A stretch of 64,000 nucleotides of DNA. Origin: Leeuwenhoekiella blandensis MED217 (GTDB lineage Bacteria > Bacteroidota > Bacteroidia > Flavobacteriales > Flavobacteriaceae). The notes below the pieces were generated by a model. It made no database searches, had not been told where the DNA came from, and was given only the letters and a program-made list of their open reading frames with translations. The stretch is taken from contig NZ_CH672395.1 of the NCBI RefSeq assembly GCF_000152985.1, forward strand, positions 1,687,145 through 1,751,144. Reading direction: 5' to 3'. Positions 42,717 to 50,732 of the stretch are shown in pieces. Every line of letters begins with the position of its first letter. Within the stretch, counting starts at the first letter, position 1. Made by a program: the position numbers and the translations under genes.

Positions 42717-43475
42717 ATGAATGTACTGGTTATTGAAGATGAAAAACCGGCCGCACGCCGATTATCAAGAATGCTTGAAGCATTGGCGTTGAATGTACTT
42801 GCGCAACTCAATTCGGTAGAAGAGGCGATCGATTGGTTTAAAAACCACGAGCATCCAGATTTGATCTTTTTAGACATTCAATTGAGCGACGGTCTTTCTT
42901 TTGAAATTTTTGATGCGGTAGAAGTTAGCAGTGCGATCATTTTTACGACTGCATACGATGAGTATGCGCTACAAGCATTTAAGCTCAATAGCATCGATTA
43001 TTTATTAAAACCTATAGACGATGAAGAACTAGAAGCAGCCGTAGAAAAATTTAAAAAGCAACAGCCCGAGAAGCAAGATGTAAAACTCAATTTTGATGAT
43101 ATCAGACAGCTTCTAGGTGTAAATCCTGTGGAACGTGAGTATAAAAAACGATTCACGGTTAAAATTGGTCAACATATCAAAATGATCAATATTGAGGATG
43201 TATGCTGTATTTACAGCGAGAATAAAGGCACTTATGCGCGTACTACAGATAAGCGTGATTACTTGCTGGACACCACTTTAGAAACCTTAGAAGATGAGTT
43301 GGCACCTGATGTCTTTTTTAGAGTTAGCAGAAAATATTATATCAATATCAATGCGATTCAGGATATTATAAGTTATACCAATTCCCGATTACAACTTAAA
43401 CTGAAGGCTGCAGATGATCAAGAAATTATCGTTAGCAGAGAGCGCGTTAAGGATTTTAAACTTTGGCTTTCCTAA
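42717..43475 (+). CDS. LytTR family response regulator
   Basis: A 252-residue protein. The receiver domain has acidic pocket Glu7-Asp8 (VIEDEKPAARR), phospho-acceptor Asp53 in LIFLDIQL and Lys98 in YLLKPID. Residues about 140-252 form a LytTR DNA-binding domain (VKIGQHIKMINIEDVCCIYSENKGTYART … FFRVSRKYYININAIQDI). It is the partner of the LytS-like kinase. Its last 4 nt overlap the 3' end of the convergent DUF2254 gene. Confidence 0.95.
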   Translation: MNVLVIEDEKPAARRLSRMLEALALNVLAQLNSVEEAIDWFKNHEHPDLIFLDIQLSDGLSFEIFDAVEVSSAIIFTTAYDEYALQAFKLNSIDYLLKPIDDEELEAAVEKFKKQQPEKQDVKLNFDDIRQLLGVNPVEREYKKRFTVKIGQHIKMINIEDVCCIYSENKGTYARTTDKRDYLLDTTLETLEDELAPDVFFRVSRKYYININAIQDIISYTNSRLQLKLKAADDQEIIVSRERVKDFKLWLS

Positions 43476-44803
43476 TGATCTAATGCAACTAATTTCTTTT
43501 GGGTGCTGTTAATTGCTGCCATTTTATTTCTGATATCAAAAACTCCTTTAAGATCTTCTTTATTCGTTATTCCTGCCTTGGCGTCTTCTAGAATTCGGTT
43601 TGCTTCGTCAATGATTATAGTTTCAGAATTCTCGATCACGCTATGGCTTTGTTGTAAAAAGTAGAGTGCTGTCAACATTTTATGCAGCATGATTACATCG
43701 TGTTTACAATAAGCCCGTAAGGGTGCAAAAACGAAATAGATCAATTCTTTAAAATCAATAGTACGTAGTTTTATCACGGCCTGCTTTTCCTGATTTTTGA
43801 TAAAGCTGAAATCTTCCTTCTTAAGGCGTAGCGCAAACAATTCTGATAGATAATCAATACAGGTAATCGCTGTTCCGGGATCATTTATTCCCGGACTCAT
43901 CGCTTTTATAGCAATTTCTGTAAGTTGTTTAAATCCTAAGATGTAATTGTGACTTACAATTTCGCTGCGCGAAAAACCAAAACACGTTAATAATTGTTCT
44001 TTTTGCTTGTCATCAAGGGCTTTACTGCATTTGGCGATAGGAATTCCCTGAAGAATAAACGTTCCTTTAGGTACACTAACTTCAACACTACAATCATAGG
44101 TGTTACAAAGTTCGAGTAACGCATCAACCGCAATAGTTTGAAAGTATCCCGTACGATTCACTTCAATGGCATCCCAGTCTTCACTTGAAGGAAAATCTTC
44201 TTTGCTCAAAGCATCATCTGTTTTTGAGATGAGTTGCTGCAAGCGCGTTTTTGCACTGTTGTAAATCGATTCTATAATCTTGTTGATCTGAATCGCTTCA
44301 GAAATCGAATGAATAAAATAGATGAATAAGGCTAAAACCAGCATACTCAAAACAATCCCAACCAGCACAGCAAAACCTGGTAACTGATTTTTATCATCAG
44401 TAGGTTTTATACTTAACAGGATGAGGATGCAATAAATAAGCGTTGCGATGTAAAAGCCTAAAACATTCTGGTGTTTTTTGTTTGAAATTAAACCGGGGAG
44501 AATACGTGGCGAATAATTATTAGAGGCTTGATTAAGCAAGATCATTACCATCGAAAAACTAAACACCATAAGCGAAATAATTCCGCCAATGAATGTGCTT
44601 AACAATGTGCGCGCTGTTTCGGCATCGTTGATGACCAGTTGCGGTGCATTTTCGATCAAAAATGAAGAAACGCCGCGATCTTCAGCATACAACATGGCAA
44701 AACCAAAAACCAAACCTCCCAAAGCAAAAAGGGAAGGGTAGAAGCCTATCTTACCGGTGAGGTTGGCGATAAATAGTCTGGAACGCGTTATAATTTTGAG
44801 CAT
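43472..44803 (-). CDS. DUF2254 membrane protein
   Basis: A 443-residue protein with four hydrophobic segments in the first 170 residues (about 20-40, 65-90, 115-135 and 142-165). They are followed by a large soluble domain with MSPGINDPGTAITCIDYLSEL, the conserved DUF2254 motif. The function of the family is unknown. No close operon partner is present: the LytTR gene is convergent, and the LETM1-like gene lies 76 nt upstream on the same strand. Confidence 0.9.
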   Translation of the reverse strand: MLKIITRSRLFIANLTGKIGFYPSLFALGGLVFGFAMLYAEDRGVSSFLIENAPQLVINDAETARTLLSTFIGGIISLMVFSFSMVMILLNQASNNYSPRILPGLISNKKHQNVLGFYIATLIYCILILLSIKPTDDKNQLPGFAVLVGIVLSMLVLALFIYFIHSISEAIQINKIIESIYNSAKTRLQQLISKTDDALSKEDFPSSEDWDAIEVNRTGYFQTIAVDALLELCNTYDCSVEVSVPKGTFILQGIPIAKCSKALDDKQKEQLLTCFGFSRSEIVSHNYILGFKQLTEIAIKAMSPGINDPGTAITCIDYLSELFALRLKKEDFSFIKNQEKQAVIKLRTIDFKELIYFVFAPLRAYCKHDVIMLHKMLTALYFLQQSHSVIENSETIIIDEANRILEDAKAGITNKEDLKGVFDIRNKMAAINSTQKKLVALDH

Positions 44804-44879
44804 AGGCGAATTTCCTAAATAACTTTATTATACTGCGTCTATTTGATAAACTGTTAACAGAAAGCTTTTGAGGCTGCGA

Positions 44880-46088
44880 TCAAGAATTGTCTTCTGTTGA
44901 AGGATCAATGCGATTATCATTGAAAGCACTTGGCAACAATTCTGGAATGAATTTTATAAGAAGTGGAAGTAAAACACCTCCTCCCGGAAGCATAAAAATA
45001 GCAAGAGAAGGAATGCTTTTACAAATGTCCAGCAGCTGTGCTTTTACCTGCTTTTTTTCAGCTTTATTTAAATCGCGATAGGTAGATTGTCCCAGCAACA
45101 TCACCAGATCTTTACTTTCTAAAAGTTCTTGAAGTAAACGCTTTTTATTTCTTAAAATAAGTCGTTTTACCGTATCACTGGTCTGCGTGTAAAAGTGGCG
45201 TACCGGATTGCTGTAATTGAGATACGATATGCGATCGTGATTAGAATGTATAAAATCAAGAACGTGCGTGGTTGACACTTTGAGCACTTCTTCGGGTAAT
45301 TGAAGCAAGTTCCCCAACCTATTTAAAAAAAGAAATTCGGTTTTATCTAATTTATGATCATCCCAAAGTGCCAGCGCACCAAGGTCTAAAGCATAACGTT
45401 TTTCAAAAAGCGTTTGAAAAGGGGCTAGCGATAAATCATCGAGTGACTGCGCCTCTTGATTTATAGCTTTGGTATACCGCAAGGACTTCTCAAAAAGCTT
45501 AAGCAGTAAATAATCGTATTGTTCTTTTTCTTCTTTTTGCATCAGCGCGATCCAGATGATATTCATCAGTCCGGCTTCAAGAGCGGCCGCGTAGTTTTTC
45601 AGATCGCTTTTATTCTTTAAATATTGCTCAAATGCAATGACATCTAGAAAAAGTAATGCATTGGTTATAAGATTGCTGAAATTTCTTTCAAAACGCGCTT
45701 CATTAGTTTGTACGCGTTCTTGAATGATTTTTTCTAATGTAGCCGCACCGGGCTTACTTTTTGAAAATGAAGAGAAGTAAGAAGCGTGTTTAGGGTTTAT
45801 TTGTTCATAAAACGCGCAGACTTCAGTATAGAAATCGCTTTCATCTCGCTGATTATAGAAATAGGTATAGTACAGGCAATCAAATAAATTGAGTTTGGTA
45901 CGCTCAATTTCTGTCCATTTGAGCGGTTCCTTCTTTCCGTATGTAATCGATGACACCGAAACACCGTAGAGGAAACCAGATCTTAGCGCAAGTTCATAAA
46001 ACTCAGAAGCGTTGATTTCCTGCGCGTTTAGGAAGCGATTGATGACCGGTTGGTGTTTATTTATCCATCCTGAAGATGAAGGGTTCAT
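44880..46088 (-). CDS. LETM1-related biofilm-associated protein
   Basis: A 402-residue, mostly helical protein. The C-terminus (residues about 320-390, KKRLLQELLESKDLVMLLGQSTYRDLNKAEKKQVKAQLLDICKSIPSLAIFMLPGGGVLLPLLIKFIPELLPSAF) matches the LETM1-like membrane segment known from mitochondrial ion-exchange proteins. The N-terminal 300 residues are soluble and helical. The family name in flavobacteria is ‘LETM1-related biofilm-associated’. The molecular function is not known. Confidence 0.88.
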   Translation of the reverse strand: MNPSSSGWINKHQPVINRFLNAQEINASEFYELALRSGFLYGVSVSSITYGKKEPLKWTEIERTKLNLFDCLYYTYFYNQRDESDFYTEVCAFYEQINPKHASYFSSFSKSKPGAATLEKIIQERVQTNEARFERNFSNLITNALLFLDVIAFEQYLKNKSDLKNYAAALEAGLMNIIWIALMQKEEKEQYDYLLLKLFEKSLRYTKAINQEAQSLDDLSLAPFQTLFEKRYALDLGALALWDDHKLDKTEFLFLNRLGNLLQLPEEVLKVSTTHVLDFIHSNHDRISYLNYSNPVRHFYTQTSDTVKRLILRNKKRLLQELLESKDLVMLLGQSTYRDLNKAEKKQVKAQLLDICKSIPSLAIFMLPGGGVLLPLLIKFIPELLPSAFNDNRIDPSTEDNS

Positions 46089-46279
46089 AAAATTTTATTT
46101 GATTTTTTAAATTTTAAAATATTGATTTTCAGTTTTTTAAAATTTTATTCGCTTTTTGTTTTAAAAAAAGTGAACCTGATGAAAACCGTATTTCTTTCTA
46201 TTACGTAAATGTATTAAATAAGTTAAACTGGGCATTTAACTTTTTTACAATTGAAAAATCCAAATCTCTTTTATTTTGG

Positions 46280-46387
46280 AGAATATGGAAAGGAAGATTA
46301 TCAATTGGTTAGTTGATTAGTTTTTTTGGATTTTTTGTTAGTTGAAGAATCACCTTGTTTTGGAGAAGGCAGGTGATTCTTTTTTTA
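46280..46387 (+). ncRNA. Candidate orphan small transcript with 11-codon ORF
   Basis: A TTG at 46251 and TATTTTGG at 46272-46279 give an imperfect promoter, and a strong terminator (stem 46345-46355 with 46371-46381) ends the unit about 100 nt later. No plus-strand gene follows. Inside is a short frame, MERKIINWLVD then stop (46285-46320), with GGAG 3 nt before its ATG. It could be a small RNA, a micro-ORF or a relic of a larger locus. Confidence 0.35.
46345..46387 (+). terminator. Orphan Rho-independent terminator
   Basis: An 11-bp perfect stem AAGAATCACCT/AGGTGATTCTT with a 15-nt loop and a T-run. No protein gene lies upstream on this strand within 2 kb. Confidence 0.75.
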
Positions 46388-46444
46388 TGCCCAAATCTCA
46401 AAAGAAAGCTCTTCAGATTAAAATCGACACTCAATTCAATACAT

Positions 46445-46475
46445 AAAAAAGCCTCTCAATTGAGAGGCTTTTTAG
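46445..46475 (-). terminator. Terminator of the RskA/ECF operon
   Basis: Perfect palindrome around GCCTCTCAATTGAGAGGC flanked by A-run and T-run. It lies on the minus strand 50 nt after the anti-sigma stop, with repeat copy C in between. Confidence 0.82.
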
Positions 46476-46483
46476 TATTCAAC

Positions 46484-46524
46484 TATTGGCGCCGCCAAAG
46501 GGCTTAATAACTCGAGGTCGTTTA
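46484..46524 (-). repeat. Dispersed 3'-UTR repeat, copy C (short)
   Basis: Begins immediately after the TAG stop of the anti-sigma gene (TAAACGACCTCGAG) and ends GCCCTTTGGCGGCGCCAATA, just before the terminator. It keeps the two ends of the element and lacks the centre. Confidence 0.65.
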
Positions 46525-47334
46525 CTAAGCATTATTTTCTACAACACCTAAGGTATAGAGTTGTTCCATTGTTGGTGTTTCACTACCACCGGCTGGTTCT
46601 AGCGTAATACCAAATGCCTGAGATTGATTTGGATTTTCTAGCGCAAATATTTTATTCTCATCCTCACTAAAGTTTTCCAGAAGTCCCATACTCGTAGGAG
46701 TTAATGGATCTAACGTAAGCGACCATACTTGGTAAACCATTCCTTCTGGAGGTTCGGGTAGACCTAAGGCATCAATATATGCTTTGTTTGAACTCTTGTC
46801 CCAGAATACATTTACATATGCGTCTGGTGCGATCTGTTGCCCGGCTAAAGGAACTTTTGTCACTTGTGGGTCTCGTATAACCGCTAAGATTTCTTTAGTC
46901 TCGGTAAGCGCATCTTCAGAAAATTGAAGTTTGCTTTCGAGCTTTGTTTTTTCGATTTCTACAACACGTAACTCATCACGCAAGTTGTTAGTACGGTTGA
47001 GTAAGATAAAAATTCCGATGAGGAATATTACCGAAGCCGCAACGCTTATAAAAGATAGCAAACGTGTTCTTTGTTGCGATCTGCTTGCCGGCAACTGTAC
47101 CACGCCGTCTTTATTCTGAAGTTTTGATTTTATAACCGCAAGCATCTCCTCAGGATTGTAAGGAGCAGCTGCAGTCGCAAGTTGCTGCAGTGCAGCTTCT
47201 ATCTGTTCGACTTCCTGTTCAACTTCAGGATACTGTTTAAGCACTTTAGAAACCTCTTCACTTTCTGCAGCAGTTAAAGCGCCATAAACATATAGCTCTA
47301 AGATACCTGATTCTATGTATTCTTGAATATCCAT
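46525..47334 (-). CDS. RskA-type membrane anti-sigma factor
   Basis: A 269-residue protein. The N-terminal domain (1-75) has the helical sigma-binding pattern IESGILELYVYGALTAAESEEVSKVLKQYPEV. One transmembrane helix lies at about 89-110 (LLSFISVAASVIFLIGIFILL), followed by a short coiled coil (NLRDELRVVEIEKTKLESKL). The periplasmic RskA domain runs from about 160 to the end (VFWDKSSNKAYIDALGLPEPPEGMVYQVWSL). It follows its sigma factor gene by 1 nt and would hold that sigma factor at the membrane until it is released by proteolysis. Confidence 0.93.
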   Translation of the reverse strand: MDIQEYIESGILELYVYGALTAAESEEVSKVLKQYPEVEQEVEQIEAALQQLATAAAPYNPEEMLAVIKSKLQNKDGVVQLPASRSQQRTRLLSFISVAASVIFLIGIFILLNRTNNLRDELRVVEIEKTKLESKLQFSEDALTETKEILAVIRDPQVTKVPLAGQQIAPDAYVNVFWDKSSNKAYIDALGLPEPPEGMVYQVWSLTLDPLTPTSMGLLENFSEDENKIFALENPNQSQAFGITLEPAGGSETPTMEQLYTLGVVENNA

Positions 47335-47335
47335 T

Positions 47336-47866
47336 TTATTTAACCAATATAGCTCTAAGTTTGTTAATACAGAGTCTGTTGCGGGTTTTAATCGTACCTA
47401 GGGGTATCTCTAATTCTTCTGAAGCTTCTTTTTGTGTGTACCCTTTAAAAAATAATAAGTCGATTACCTTTTTACAATCTTCGCCTATTTTTTTAATATA
47501 CTTTTTAATTCCTATCGCATCAACCTTTGTAGAAAAACTGTTTTTGTTTTCAAGTATATCTACGAAATATTCCTGAGTAAGGTTTTTCTTTTGGTTTTTA
47601 AACGATTTAGACCGTGTTTTATCAATGGCTGCGTTGCGTGCTATATTGAGAAGCCACGTAAAAAATCTACCTTTTTTTGAAGAATAGGATTCACAATTAT
47701 CCCAGACTTTTATAAAAACATCTTGCAGTACTTCTTCTGAGGCTTCAGTGTCGTGAAGAACACTATTGATCACACCAAAGATACTTTCGGAATACAGCGT
47801 GTATAAACGTTCAAAAGCTTTCTCGTCTTTTTGCTGTAATCGTAGAATTAATTCATCAGGTTGCAT
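47336..47866 (-). CDS. ECF-type RNA polymerase sigma factor
   Basis: A 176-residue protein. Region 2 is LRLQQKDEKAFERLYTLYSESIF … ASEEVLQDVFIKVWDNCESYSSKKGRFFTWLLNIARNAAIDKTRSK. Region 4 is IGEDCKKVIDLLFFKGYTQKEASEELEIPLGTIKTRNRLCINKLR. This is the SigK-like group that is usually paired with RskA, as it is here. A LysArg-rich linker lies between the regions. It is unrelated in detail to the other ECF factor at 16021. Confidence 0.94.
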   Translation of the reverse strand: MQPDELILRLQQKDEKAFERLYTLYSESIFGVINSVLHDTEASEEVLQDVFIKVWDNCESYSSKKGRFFTWLLNIARNAAIDKTRSKSFKNQKKNLTQEYFVDILENKNSFSTKVDAIGIKKYIKKIGEDCKKVIDLLFFKGYTQKEASEELEIPLGTIKTRNRLCINKLRAILVK

Positions 47867-47903
47867 AAAGGGCTATTAGATTTTAAATGTATTAAATATA
47901 ACA

Positions 47904-47932
47904 CAAAAAAGCAGCCCGAAGGCTGCTTAATT
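47904..47932 (-). terminator. Terminator of the SOD gene
   Basis: The stem AAGCAGCC/GGCTGCTT with a tetraloop reads into a T-run on the minus strand. It lies about 120 nt after the SOD stop, beyond repeat copy D. Confidence 0.78.
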
Positions 47933-47934
47933 TT

Positions 47935-48031
47935 ATTGCTACCGTTAAAGGGTTCAATACTTTGAGACTTGACTTGAATCTGAAAATTTGTATCTAATCA
48001 ATGCCTCCTGAGTTTGCCCTGAGGTAGTTTG
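47935..48031 (-). repeat. Dispersed 3'-UTR repeat, copy D (full length)
   Basis: A 97-nt element in the 3' UTR of the SOD gene, the same length as copy A at 4050-4146 and alignable from end to end: AAACTACCTCAGGGCAAAC at the gene-proximal end, a central AAATTTTCAGATTCAAGTC, and CCCTTTAACGGTAGCAATA at the distal end, right before the terminator hairpin. Confidence 0.75.
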
Positions 48032-48054
48032 CTTGTCAAATGTTGTGAATATGA

Positions 48055-48645
48055 TTATTCAATAATTCCTCCACAGCTTACGCGTGCTCCTGCAGCACCA
48101 CTAGGCTGACTTGTAAAATCATCTGCACCTTGGTGTACGATAATTCCTTTACCAACAACATTTTTGGTTTCATCTTCACAATCTAAACACCACTCATCTG
48201 TAGTTGTTGTAATTGTTCCGTTACCGTTTTCATCTGCTTCAAAATTACCTATATCTCCTTTGTGATATCCTTCAGCATCTCCCCACTTACCGTGTTTCTC
48301 TTTAGTTGGATTCCAGTGACCTCCGGCAGAAGTACCGTCATCTGCAGAGCAATCTGCGTTCTCGTGGATGTGTATTGCGTGCATTCCCGGTTCTAAACCT
48401 TCAAAAACAGCAGTCATAGAAACTTCACCATCTTCTTCGGTAAAAACAACGCTACCTGTAGCAGTGCTTCCGCTTTTTGAATCTAAGGCTACCGTTAATT
48501 TTTTTACTTCAGCCGGAGCTTCTTGTAATTCGGTAGTCTCGGTTGTCATTTCTTCAGTTTCGGTCTCTTTTTCTTTGTTCTCATTTTTACAAGAAGTAAA
48601 ACCTAAGGTTAGGGCTAGAGAAAAAAGTATTGCGTAATTCTTCAT
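48055..48645 (-). CDS. Cu/Zn superoxide dismutase lipoprotein
   Basis: A 196-residue protein with lipobox FTSC (Cys19) and an acidic Glu/Thr-rich linker (about 20-45). The SOD domain has the copper ligands GMHAIHIHE and VHQGADD, the bridging His in GGHWNP, the zinc ligands in KHGKWGDAEGYHKGDIGN, and a disulfide between ADCS and RVSCGG. It converts superoxide to hydrogen peroxide and oxygen in the cell envelope. An additional CxxC (EWCLDCED) before the last His lies outside the classical set and is probably a second disulfide. Confidence 0.95.
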   Translation of the reverse strand: MKNYAILFSLALTLGFTSCKNENKEKETETEEMTTETTELQEAPAEVKKLTVALDSKSGSTATGSVVFTEEDGEVSMTAVFEGLEPGMHAIHIHENADCSADDGTSAGGHWNPTKEKHGKWGDAEGYHKGDIGNFEADENGNGTITTTTDEWCLDCEDETKNVVGKGIIVHQGADDFTSQPSGAAGARVSCGGIIE

Positions 48646-48735
48646 AATACGTGTGATTAGTTAATTCAGCAACTAAAATAAAACTTTGAGCAGGCCCAGC
48701 CAAAGATTTAAAGATAAGCTTAACAAAAGCGTTAA

Positions 48736-49626
48736 CTAGTGGTTAAAGCTTTTTGGAATTGCAATGCGCAATTTATCTGATGTCATTTTTGCGTGAATGG
48801 TTTCTTTTTTACCCATAAATTCGCCATCTATTTGAAAGGCGATCGGTTTCTCGGCAGTGATCTTCACCGCTTTACACGGAATAACTTTCACAAAGTCAGG
48901 ATCTAAATGGGCATCATCGTAAAAGGTCTCTAAAATACCTTTTACGCTGAAATTTTTGAAAACCAAAACTTCAAAAATCCCATCATCCATTTTTCCGGTT
49001 GGATTAATGGTTGCACCTGTACCAAATTTATTGGCATTGGCTATGCCTATTAAAATTCCCTCTTCTTGGTAGATTTTTCCATCACAGTCGATGCTCACTT
49101 TAAAAGGGAAATCTTTATTCAGCAGGGTAGGGAAAGCTTGTATTAAATAGCCCAGTTTGCCTCGTATTTCAGACTTTTCATAGTTTTCAACAAGTTGAGC
49201 GTTAACGCCCAGATCTGCAATATGTAAACACGTATAGCCGTTGATATCAAGCAAATCCATATCGATGTATTCTTCGCCAAGCGCAATAGCTAACTGTCTG
49301 TCAAGATCCTCCGGAATGTCAAAATTAGTCGCCAAACCATTTGCAGACCCCGACGGAAGCAAACCAATGGTGACAGAAACACCTTTTATGGCATCGGCAA
49401 CTTCGCGTATCGTCCCGTCACCACCAGAAATCAAAATGCGATCAGGTTGCTTGCTAGAAACGAGCTCTTGAATGGCTTCTTTATCGTTTTTACCGGTTGT
49501 CTCATAGACGTGACTTTCCTTATTTTGAGCCGCAACTTGCTCTTTAAAAGCCTTGATGATTGGACGTTTATCAGTTCCTCCTGCAATAGGGTTAATGACC
49601 AGTAAAATATTCTTTTGTGTTTTCAT
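48736..49626 (-). CDS. Diacylglycerol kinase-family lipid kinase (YegS-like)
   Basis: A 296-residue protein. The N-terminal nucleotide-binding domain has LLVINPIAGG and GGDGTIREVADAI (GGDGT at 68-72), then SGSANGLATNFDIP. The beta-sandwich C-terminal domain contains MDDGIFEVLVFKNFS and QIDGEFMGKKETI. Members phosphorylate diacylglycerol, sphingolipids or undecaprenol-type lipids on the inner membrane. The exact substrate is not readable. It is divergent from the App1-like gene, which may also act on phospholipid. Confidence 0.92.
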   Translation of the reverse strand: MKTQKNILLVINPIAGGTDKRPIIKAFKEQVAAQNKESHVYETTGKNDKEAIQELVSSKQPDRILISGGDGTIREVADAIKGVSVTIGLLPSGSANGLATNFDIPEDLDRQLAIALGEEYIDMDLLDINGYTCLHIADLGVNAQLVENYEKSEIRGKLGYLIQAFPTLLNKDFPFKVSIDCDGKIYQEEGILIGIANANKFGTGATINPTGKMDDGIFEVLVFKNFSVKGILETFYDDAHLDPDFVKVIPCKAVKITAEKPIAFQIDGEFMGKKETIHAKMTSDKLRIAIPKSFNH

Positions 49627-49692
49627 TAAGTCGATTTCGATTTAAAATTAGGTATTTTCAAAATCTCATTTCGTTAACAAAATACCAATTAC

Positions 49693-50673
49693 GTGAAACT
49701 CGACCTCCAATTGTATCGTGGTTATGCCAATGATGAAGAACTTGTGGTTTTTGGCCATCTTTTTAAATCGTGGGCGCCAGACAAGTATCAATCTGATAAA
49801 AAAGGCTTTAAGCATGCATTTTCGGTTTTACATATGTTTCGTATTTCGCCACTCAAGAATGTAAGTGTACGATTGCGTTTTAAAGACATCGATGTGACTA
49901 CGCGAACAATGGATGACGGATTTTTCAGGTTCAACGTGCCCTATAAAAATGACCTGAAAAGTGGGTGGCATACTTATGAGATTACCTGCAATCCCGTAGA
50001 GGAAGAATATGGCATTATTGAAAAAGCCGAATTCTTAAAACCCTTTGAAAGTGAATTGAGCATTATTTCTGATATCGACGATACTTTTTTGATTTCGCAC
50101 AGCGGAAACATTTTTAAAAAACTATATGTGATGTTGGCGCGCAATGTAAACAGCCGTAAAACCTTTGAAGATGTTGTGAGGCATTATCAGTCATTAAGTA
50201 CGAGCGGACATAATGAGGAAGGAAACCGAAACTCTTTCTTTTATGTCTCCAGCAGCGAATGGAATTTATACAACTTTATAGTGCAGTTTGCCAAATTGCA
50301 AGAATTGCCCAAGGCCGTCATTAAATTGAAAAGTATAAAAACAGGAATCACCGATTTTCTTAAAACTGGAGGAGGTAATCACGATCACAAGTTTATCAAG
50401 ATCAAGGATATTATTTCATTCTATCCGCAGCAATCTTATGTTTTGTTAGGTGATGATTCGCAGCAAGATGCTTATATCTACGAGCGTATTTGTAAAATGT
50501 TTCCAATGAATATTAGAGCGGTATATCTACGGCAAACCGAAAATCATAAGAAGGAAAAAATCAATGCTGTTCTTAATAATATTGAAGGTATGCAAGTCGC
50601 CACCTGTTACTTCAAGAAAAGCACTGAGGCTATCGAACATTCCAAACAACAAGGAATCATCAAAGCGGAATAA
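49693..50673 (+). CDS. App1-type phosphatidate phosphatase (DUF2183)
   Basis: A 326-residue protein started by GTG. The N-terminal beta domain (about 1-115) precedes the catalytic APP1 domain with HAD-type DIDDTFLIS (DIDDT at 127-131), YVSSSEWNLYNF and LLGDDSQQDAYIYERI. Yeast App1 is a phosphatidate phosphatase acting at membranes. With the adjacent divergent lipid kinase it would form an interconversion pair (phosphatidate and diacylglycerol). This pairing is inferred from position. Confidence 0.9.
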   Translation: MKLDLQLYRGYANDEELVVFGHLFKSWAPDKYQSDKKGFKHAFSVLHMFRISPLKNVSVRLRFKDIDVTTRTMDDGFFRFNVPYKNDLKSGWHTYEITCNPVEEEYGIIEKAEFLKPFESELSIISDIDDTFLISHSGNIFKKLYVMLARNVNSRKTFEDVVRHYQSLSTSGHNEEGNRNSFFYVSSSEWNLYNFIVQFAKLQELPKAVIKLKSIKTGITDFLKTGGGNHDHKFIKIKDIISFYPQQSYVLLGDDSQQDAYIYERICKMFPMNIRAVYLRQTENHKKEKINAVLNNIEGMQVATCYFKKSTEAIEHSKQQGIIKAE

Positions 50674-50679
50674 ACATAA

Positions 50680-50712
50680 AAAATCCCGAAAAGAAATTTT
50701 TTCGGGATTTTG
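50680..50712. terminator. Bidirectional terminator between the App1-like and BNR genes
   Basis: The stem AAAATCCCGAAAA/TTTTCGGGATTTT with a loop of about 6 nt works in both directions for the convergent genes. Confidence 0.82.
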
Positions 50713-50732
50713 TAATTCTGGTAACACAAGAA

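Larger units (their letters stand above)
46089..46524. other. 436-nt intergenic region with very AT-rich block, hairpins and a repeat
   Basis: From left to right: an AT-rich block at 46089-46160 with repeated TTTTAAA/TTTTATT words; a plus-strand transcript candidate at about 46280-46387; a minus-strand terminator at 46445-46475; and repeat copy C at 46484-46524. No tRNA and no long ORF were seen. Confidence 0.5.

Noticed and set aside
46089-46160. AT-rich block as a replication origin
   Set aside because: No DnaA-box cluster and no dnaA-type gene nearby. Low complexity alone is not enough.
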